From: Undivivens sp041652635 | Lineage (GTDB): Bacteria > Omnitrophota > Gorgyraeia > Gygaellales > Profunditerraquicolaceae | Assembly (NCBI GenBank): GCA_041652635.1 | Contig: JBAZGW010000049.1 | Location: forward strand, 1-11,101 | Length of the DNA stretch: 11,101 nucleotides | Direction of reading: 5' to 3' | Part shown: piece after piece, positions 7,745 to 11,101 of the stretch | Position numbering within the stretch: the stretch's first letter is position 1 | Layout: each line of letters begins with the position of its first letter | The notes under the pieces: generated by a model | The model's database searches: none | Seen by the model: only the letters and a program-made list of their open reading frames with translations | What the model was told of the DNA's origin: nothing | Made by a program: the position numbers and the translations under genes

Positions 7745-7788
7745 TTTTTTAGAGTCTATTTTTAACAAAACGAAAGACTCATTATAAA
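7745..7788. repeat. Small AT-rich insertion inside repeat copy 2
   Basis: The AT-rich segment interrupts what otherwise reads CCTGAGCGG-AGTCGAAGG. The trinucleotide CGG is present on both sides (7742-7744 and 7789-7791). The ends are inverted: GTTTTTTAGAGTCT (7744-7757) against AGACTCATTATAAAC (7775-7789), with AGAGTCT/AGACTC perfect at the core. It may be a very small foldback element with a 3-bp duplication, but it is too short to be sure. Confidence 0.35.
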
Positions 7789-7827
7789 CGGAGTCGAAGG
7801 GCTGAAGAATCTGTGTTTATGAATTAG

Positions 7828-7946
7828 CAGTCTGCTGAAAAAGTCCCAATTGCGTCATTCTGAGGCCGAAGGCCGAAGAATCTCCGACGGAGATGCGATC
7901 CTTCGCTTCGCTCAGGATGACGAAAATAGGGTTTTTCAGCAGACTG
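7828..7946. mobile_element. 119-bp MITE with perfect terminal inverted repeats and TTAG duplication
   Basis: The left end CAGTCTGCTGAAAAA (7828-7842) is the exact complement of the right end (7932-7946). TTAG flanks both sides (7824-7827 and 7947-7950), while the matching site in repeat copy 1 has a single TTAG (4809-4812), giving an internal empty-site comparison. It has no coding capacity; the interior is itself a foldback, GTCATTCTGAGG...CTCAGGATGAC, around a TCTCC-gac-GGAGA mini-hairpin. A 4-bp YTAR-type target is known for IS5-like and some related DDE transposases, so one of those is a possible parent (inference). Confidence 0.8.
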
Positions 7947-8026
7947 TTAGATCCTTCCCTTTCACTACGTCTATGGTCAGGATGACGAAAGCAAGAAAAG
8001 AAAGAATCCGGAGGTAATAAAAGGCG

Positions 8027-8782
8027 ATGCTTTCCGTTAAGGAAGTAAGTAAAAATTTTATTTTGAGCAGCGGGATTTTTGGCGTAAAGTCCGGTTCGGT
8101 TACGGCGCTGGAGCGCGTTTCTCTTGAAGTCGGCGAAAGGGAGACTTTCGCTTTGATAGGGGAATCCGGTTCGGGTAAGACCACCTTGGCGAGGATCATC
8201 GCCCGATTGACGCCGGCCACTGCCGGCGAGGTGGTTTTCGAGAAGATTGGAACGGATTCGTTCCGTAAGGATGTGCAGATCATTTTTCAGAATCCCTACG
8301 CCAGCCTGAATCCCAGGATGCGTGTGGGAGAGATTATCGCGGAGCCGCTGCTGATACATCGCCTGGCTAAAGGGGCGCGGTTACGCGAAAGAGTCGTTTC
8401 TCTCCTGCGGCTGGTGGAAATGGACGCGGATGCCGCGGAAAGATTACCGGCGCAGTTTTCCGGGGGACAGAGGCAGAGGATCTGTATTGCCAGGGCGCTG
8501 GCGACTTCCCCTAAGTTCTTGATCCTGGATGAACCGTTGTCTTCTCTTGATTTGACCATACAGGCGCGTATGCTGGATATGCTGATGGATCTGAAGGAAA
8601 AGCTGGAGATGACCTATTTCTTCATTACGCACAATCTTTGTCTTGTGAAACGCGTTGCGGAGCGGGTGGCGGTAATGAAGGACGGCCGGGTTGTCGAACA
8701 AGGGGAAACTTCGCGCGTTTTCTCCGCGCCGGAACACCCGTACACAAAGAGCCTGATATCTGCCGCGTCGGGAAGGACATGA
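8027..8782 (+). CDS. dppF: Peptide-type ABC transporter ATPase, DppF/OppF family
   Basis: This is the second cytoplasmic ATPase of the importer, expected to pair with the dppD product. The 251-residue protein has Walker A GESGSGKTT (45-53), Q-loop Gln88 (IFQNPYASLNPR, the F-subunit hallmark), ABC signature FSGGQ (144-148; Phe replaces the usual Leu), Walker B FLILDE (164-169), and H-loop His202 (FITHN). It ends after EHPYTKSLISAA, lacking the C-terminal oligo_HPY region with the cysteine cluster. GGAGGT at 8010-8015 lies 11 bases before ATG 8027. It is separated from dppD by 603 bases of repeats rather than overlapping it; whether read-through from the importer operon reaches it is unclear. 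Confidence 0.93.
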   Translation: MLSVKEVSKNFILSSGIFGVKSGSVTALERVSLEVGERETFALIGESGSGKTTLARIIARLTPATAGEVVFEKIGTDSFRKDVQIIFQNPYASLNPRMRVGEIIAEPLLIHRLAKGARLRERVVSLLRLVEMDADAAERLPAQFSGGQRQRICIARALATSPKFLILDEPLSSLDLTIQARMLDMLMDLKEKLEMTYFFITHNLCLVKRVAERVAVMKDGRVVEQGETSRVFSAPEHPYTKSLISAASGRT

Positions 8783-8846
8783 AGGTAATGAAGTATGAAA
8801 AGTACCTTGTCAATGCATTGTGGAAGGATCACTCCGGGGGCTCTTC

Positions 8847-8866
8847 TATACCCGATAGGGTGTGTT
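8847..8866. promoter_or_regulatory. Upstream HipB-type operator (O1)
   Basis: TATACCCGATAGGGTGTGTT matches the promoter-proximal operator at 8919-8938 in 16 of 20 positions and shares its inverted half-sites ACCC-N4-GGGT (8850-8853 and 8858-8861). The starts of the two sites are 72 bases apart. There is no divergent gene, so it probably serves as an auxiliary site for cooperative or looped repression of hipB. Confidence 0.6.
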
Positions 8867-8911
8867 AACGACTTGTAGTTTCTTGATTCGCCATATTTTT
8901 AATAATAAACC

Positions 8912-8940
8912 TTGCATTTATACCCTTTAGGGTGTATATT
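8912..8940 (+). promoter_or_regulatory. hipBST promoter
   Basis: The -35-like TTGCAT is at 8912-8917, then a 17-bp spacer, then the -10 TATATT at 8935-8940. The operator O2 fills the spacer and overlaps the -10 box, so bound repressor would exclude RNA polymerase. The expected transcription start is about 8946-8948, at the hipB ATG. Confidence 0.6.
8919..8938. promoter_or_regulatory. Promoter-overlapping HipB-type operator (O2)
   Basis: TATACCCTTTAGGGTGTATA is an imperfect palindrome with half-sites ACCC (8922-8925) and GGGT (8930-8933) and outer TATA on both sides. It lies between the -35 and -10 boxes of the hipB promoter. XRE antitoxins of HipB type autoregulate through palindromes in their own promoters, so HipB is the likely ligand. 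Confidence 0.65.
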
Positions 8941-8946
8941 CTAACC

Positions 8947-9150
8947 ATGAAAAGCATTGGAAAGACAATACAGGTACTTCGGAAGAAGGCGGGTCTCGAC
9001 CAGATCGAGTTCGCGAGGCGGGCCGGGGTAGGGCTTCGTTTCGTGAGAGAGCTCGAGCAGGGGAAGAACACGGTGCGTTTGGACAAGGTCAATCAGGTTC
9101 TTGAGTTTTTGGGACATCATCTTGAGGTCGTGCGTAATGGCAAGGAATAA
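8947..9150 (+). CDS. hipB: HipB-type XRE-family antitoxin/autorepressor
   Basis: This 67-residue DNA-binding protein is almost entirely one helix-turn-helix domain (about residues 6-60), with GLDQIEFARRAGVGLRF as the recognition region and RELEQGKNTVRLDKVNQVLEFLG typical of the HipB/Y4mF antitoxin group. In a HipBST module it represses the operon and contributes to neutralising the kinase. I use ATG 8947, not the in-frame GTG at 8932, because that GTG lies inside the operator and promoter. No ribosome site precedes the ATG, and the predicted transcription start coincides with it, so the message may be leaderless. It overlaps hipS by 14 bases. Confidence 0.88.
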   Translation: MKSIGKTIQVLRKKAGLDQIEFARRAGVGLRFVRELEQGKNTVRLDKVNQVLEFLGHHLEVVRNGKE

Positions 9151-9486
9151 TAAAAGAAAAGCGGATGTTTTTTATCATGACCGTTTTGTAGGAGTTCTTG
9201 AGGAAACGGATGCGGGGTACAGGTTTACTTATGATGCCGCGTATCTCAAGAGCGGGAAGGCGGTTTCTCTTTCTTTGCCTTTGCGGGAGGAGCCTTTTGA
9301 ATCAACAATACTTTTTCCATTCTTTGCCGGTTTGAATTCAGAAGGATGGTATCGGGACATCGTGTGCGCAACGAAGAAGATCGATCGCACGGATGAATTC
9401 GGGATATTGCTGGTGACCTGGGAGAGTACGATCGGCGCTGTTACNNNNNNNNNNCTGTTACTGTCCGAGAGAGCGGTGCAAAATGA
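9137..9486 (+). CDS. hipS: HipS-like antitoxin (HipA N-subdomain-1 family), split by an apparent false gap
   Basis: It resembles the isolated N-terminal subdomain of HipA, the antitoxin that blocks the kinase in tripartite HipBST modules. Readable residues 1-102 include FVGVLEETDAGYRFTYD, KAVSLSLPLREEPFES, TLFPFF-like ILFPFFAGLNSEGW and a closing STIGAV, all typical of the family. A run of 10 N (9445-9454) then shifts the frame. CTGTTAC is present on both sides of the gap; merging these copies gives TIGAVTVRESGAK and a TGA at 9484-9486, a 110-residue protein whose stop overlaps hipT (ATGA). Trp71 sits in the SEGW position; in E. coli HipS a Trp in this region is reported to plug the HipT active site. 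GAGG (9124-9127) precedes ATG 9137. Confidence 0.85.
9445..9454. other. 10-N scaffold gap, probably false
   Basis: Ten N follow CTGTTAC (9438-9444) and precede a second CTGTTAC (9455-9461). The simplest reading is two contig ends overlapping by 7 bases that were joined with a fixed-length gap. Deleting the ten N and one copy (17 bases) restores the hipS frame exactly. Confidence 0.75.
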
Positions 9487-10358
9487 ACAAAGGAAGAACA
9501 GCATGGAGAAAAGTCTTTGGTGTCGATAAAGAGCCGTTCATTGACTTGACGTTGGCCGGGGTGTCGTTAAAGGCCCAGGAGATGGTCGGGAAGATGTCGA
9601 TCTCCGGAGTGCAGCCAAAACTTTCTGTGAAATTGGCTGACCGCTCAAGCGATCCGCATCTGGAAGTGACCGGTGAGGGCGGACAATACATTCTTAAGCC
9701 GCAGGTGCAGGCGTTCTCGAACCTGCCGGAGAATGAAGAGCTTTGCATGACGATCGCCGAGGATATCGGGATCGACGTGCCGGCGCATTGTTTGGTGCAT
9801 TTAAAGGACCGGAGCTTGGCCTATGTGGTCAAGCGTTTTGACCGGGAGGGACGGCGGAAGATCCATCAGGAGGATTTTTCCCAGATCCTGGAGAAGCAGG
9901 ATAAATACAATGGCTCTGTTGAGGAGATCGGAAAGAAGTTAAAGACCTCTTCCGAGGTCCCGGGGCTTGATGTGCAGTTGTTCTTTGAACGCGTCGTGTT
10001 CAACTTTCTCATCGGTAACGGCGACGCGCATGTAAAGAATTACTCCGTCATTTATAACGAAGAAGGACTGGCGCGTCTGGCGCCTGTCTATGATCTGGTC
10101 TGTTCCAGGATCGTGATCCCCGAGGAGGCCGACGAATCCGCTTTAACCATTCAGGGAAAAAAGGGCCGGATCAAGCGGAAGGATTTCGATCTTTTGGCGG
10201 ACTATCTTGGCATCCCCGGGAAGATCAGATTCGATAAATTCGTGGGGAAGAAAGAGTTATTTCGTTCAAGGCTTGCGGGGTCATTGCTTCCCGGGGAATT
10301 GGCTGAAGCGTTCGACAAGCTTCTGGTTGAGCGGTTCCAACGGCTTGAGCTGGATTGA
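9483..10358 (+). CDS. hipT: HipT-type Ser/Thr kinase toxin (HipA family, lacking N-subdomain 1)
   Basis: This 291-residue HipA-fold kinase lacks the N-terminal subdomain, which the separate hipS gene supplies. The flexible Gly-rich loop carries a Ser-Ile-Ser pair (Ser39, Ser41) in GKMSISGVQPKLS, the autophosphorylation motif described for HipT. ATP-contact Lys72 lies in QYILKP. FLIGNGDAHVKNYSV supplies catalytic Asp181 and Asn186, and LAPVYD supplies metal-binding Asp204. LPENEELCMTIAEDIGIDVPAH and YVVKRFDREG are also typical. E. coli O127 HipT phosphorylates tryptophanyl-tRNA synthetase and stops translation; the target here is inferred by family. The start ATG 9483 overlaps the restored hipS stop. 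All key residues are present, so the toxin is probably active. Confidence 0.9.
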   Translation: MNKGRTAWRKVFGVDKEPFIDLTLAGVSLKAQEMVGKMSISGVQPKLSVKLADRSSDPHLEVTGEGGQYILKPQVQAFSNLPENEELCMTIAEDIGIDVPAHCLVHLKDRSLAYVVKRFDREGRRKIHQEDFSQILEKQDKYNGSVEEIGKKLKTSSEVPGLDVQLFFERVVFNFLIGNGDAHVKNYSVIYNEEGLARLAPVYDLVCSRIVIPEEADESALTIQGKKGRIKRKDFDLLADYLGIPGKIRFDKFVGKKELFRSRLAGSLLPGELAEAFDKLLVERFQRLELD

Positions 10359-10409
10359 TGTAAAAAATAGTACTTCATATTTCGAAATCGTCTGAATGGG
10401 GGGAGAGGG

Positions 10410-10432
10410 GGATAATTAGGGGATAATTATCC
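10410..10432. repeat. GGATAATTA direct repeat and 12-bp palindrome
   Basis: GGATAATTA occurs at 10410-10418 and again at 10421-10429, the second within the perfect palindrome GGATAATTATCC (10421-10432). TTGACG follows at 10433-10438. It could be an operator or an early terminator-like structure after hipT, but no clear -10 box lies at standard spacing. Confidence 0.35.
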
Positions 10433-10547
10433 TTGACGCCCCGTACAGCCGGTGAGAAAATAACATAATGTTGCTGGTGGTATCTGCTTGTTGTTCAATC
10501 AGATAGAAAGGATTGGATATTTGTCTGTGAGAAGATACATTGCCACA

Positions 10548-10619
10548 ATGCCTCAAAAATTCATCTGTTGGTGGCCTTACGCAACGCGACTGAATGAAAT
10601 ACCCAAAACCTTCGCCTAA
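10548..10619 (+). CDS. Possible 23-codon ORF with tandem Trp codons before a terminator
   Basis: An ORF begins at ATG 10548 and ends with TAA 10617-10619 in the loop of the terminator at 10605-10635. It includes FICWWPY, that is, two adjacent TGG codons. The arrangement recalls amino-acid leader peptides, but no good ribosome site is visible and chance is likely. Apart from this, the repeat at 10410-10432 and the terminator, I see nothing in the stretch between hipT and the next gene. Confidence 0.15.
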   Translation: MPQKFICWWPYATRLNEIPKTFA

Positions 10620-10635
10620 AAAGCGGAGGTTTTTT
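10605..10635 (+). terminator. Intrinsic terminator
   Basis: AAAACCTTCGC (10605-10615) pairs with GCGGAGGTTTT (10623-10633) with one T-G wobble across a 7-nt loop, followed by T to 10635. It lies 246 bases after hipT and just before the AT-rich gene at 10661, so it probably ends read-through from hipBST or a short transcript in the gap. Confidence 0.75.
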
Positions 10636-10660
10636 GTTGAATAGGAGGGTTTGCTGCAAT

Positions 10661-11080
10661 ATGAGAATAGGATTGGTATCTTTTCGTATTAATGGGAGAA
10701 ATAATTTTGGCAAGGTAGCAATCGTTATCAATTTAATAAACAGTCATTCCGATTTAGATATGCTGATTTTTCCCGGATGGACTTTAGACTCTCAAGAATC
10801 ATTAAACAGCGTTATACAAAATAATCGTAATGTTAAAACACAAGTTTTCATAGAAACAAAAGAGCCTAAGGTAGGGTATATTCTGAAACATAGAAGGATC
10901 ATAAAAGGAAATTTGCGCCAATGTTTCGAGAATTCAGCGGATATTAATCAAATGGGAACTCGACGGGGGAACATCCTGTGTTTCCTTGATAAGCTCAAAC
11001 AGGATAGAAGCTTTAGAATAAACAACAAAACAGCAAGATTGCTTATATGTGGAGAGAATAATATATTAAGGAATATTTGA
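10661..11080 (+). pseudogene. AT-rich gene, possibly nitrilase-like, cut off by an insertion sequence
   Basis: The 139 readable residues start at ATG 10661 after AGGAGGG (10643-10649). MRIGLVSFRI, then DLDMLIFPGWTL (32-42), KHRRIIKGNL, and RLLICGENN (126-134) follow the order of a carbon-nitrogen hydrolase N-terminal half: a first strand, the FPE region, and LICGE with a candidate nucleophile Cys130. The usual Glu of FPE is replaced (FPG), so an active nitrilase is doubtful. The stop TGA at 11078-11080 is also the first three bases of an IS3-type end, so the original gene was probably longer. Base use is much more AT-rich than in the rest of the window, suggesting acquired DNA. The family call is tentative. 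Confidence 0.45.
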
Positions 11081-11101
11081 TCTTCCCCCGAAAAAGTGGA
11101 C
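11078..11101. mobile_element. Terminal inverted repeat of an IS3-family insertion sequence (element continues outside)
   Basis: The last 24 bases begin TGATCTTCCCCCG and end AAAAAGTGGAC. This matches, from memory, the end of IS3-subgroup elements, which read TGATCTTACCC...AGTGGACA. The window stops here, as contigs often do at a multicopy IS boundary. No transposase codons are inside the window. Confidence 0.6.

Larger units (their letters stand above)
7692..7986. repeat. Dispersed GTCATTCTGA...AGGATGAC repeat, copy 2 (interrupted)
   Basis: It starts with the same 33 bases as copy 1 (4749-4781) and ends with GGTCAGGATGAC. Compared with copy 1 it has a longer left half and two apparent insertions: about 44 bases at 7745-7788 and a 119-bp MITE at 7828-7946. 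Removing both leaves a foldback of about 130 bases with the same ends as copy 1. It occupies most of the gap between the two ATPase genes. Confidence 0.7.

Noticed and set aside
7422..7986. CRISPR array
   Set aside because: Repeats are inverted, of different sizes and nested; there are no regular direct repeats with unique spacers and no cas genes.
7817..8359. 180-codon minus-strand ORF across the MITE and dppF start
   Set aside because: It reads antisense through repeat DNA and into a clear ATPase gene; a shadow frame.
8932..8946. GTG start for hipB five codons upstream
   Set aside because: The codon lies inside operator O2 and the -10 region, so it would not be in the transcript.
9455..9529. 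C-terminal tail of hipS read straight through the N run
   Set aside because: That frame overlaps hipT by 47 bases and loses the family-like end; the merged-overlap reading is better.
10359..10604. Known small RNA (6S, SRP RNA, tmRNA, RNase P) or tRNA
   Set aside because: None of the conserved cores I know is recognisable in this gap.

Overview
The window looks like a chromosomal piece of an uncultured, probably Gram-negative-type bacterium. It has compact, overlapping genes, a Sec-dependent periplasmic binding protein, many short foldback repeats in the gaps, a 10-N scaffold gap, and an end that stops inside an insertion sequence, as assembled metagenome contigs often do. The order pgk-tpiA-secG fits several phyla (Omnitrophota-like is only a guess). 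Most of the window is moderately GC-rich; the last 500 bases are clearly AT-rich.

Layout. 1-98: C-terminal tail of an unrecognised gene. 170-2875: a sigma70-like promoter, a leader of about 230 nt, then pgk, tpiA and secG (glycolysis plus a SecYEG subunit). 2896-8782: a complete dipeptide/oligopeptide-type ABC importer in the order binding protein, permease B, permease C, ATPase D, ATPase F. A strong intrinsic-terminator hairpin separates the glycolytic operon from the importer, but it lies inside the signal-peptide codons of the binding protein. The importer is interrupted twice by repeat-filled gaps, 4522-4857 and 7424-8026. Permeases B and C and ATPase D are joined by 4-base overlaps.

The second gap holds a nested set of small foldback elements. 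The clearest is a 119-bp MITE with 15-bp perfect terminal inverted repeats and a TTAG target duplication, inserted in a dispersed repeat whose uninterrupted copy is present at 4749-4836.

8847-10358: a tripartite HipBST-type toxin-antitoxin module: hipB (XRE regulator), hipS (small HipA-N-terminal-like protein) and hipT (HipA-type Ser/Thr kinase). Two near-identical ACCC-N4-GGGT operators precede it, one placed within the promoter. hipS looks broken by the 10-N gap, but both sides of the gap carry the same 7 bases. Merging them restores a 110-residue HipS that overlaps hipT by ATGA, so the gap is probably an assembly artefact.

10359-11101: accessory DNA with a terminator and an AT-rich, possibly nitrilase-like reading frame. 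Its stop codon appears to be supplied by the first three bases of an IS3-type insertion-sequence end, where the window stops.
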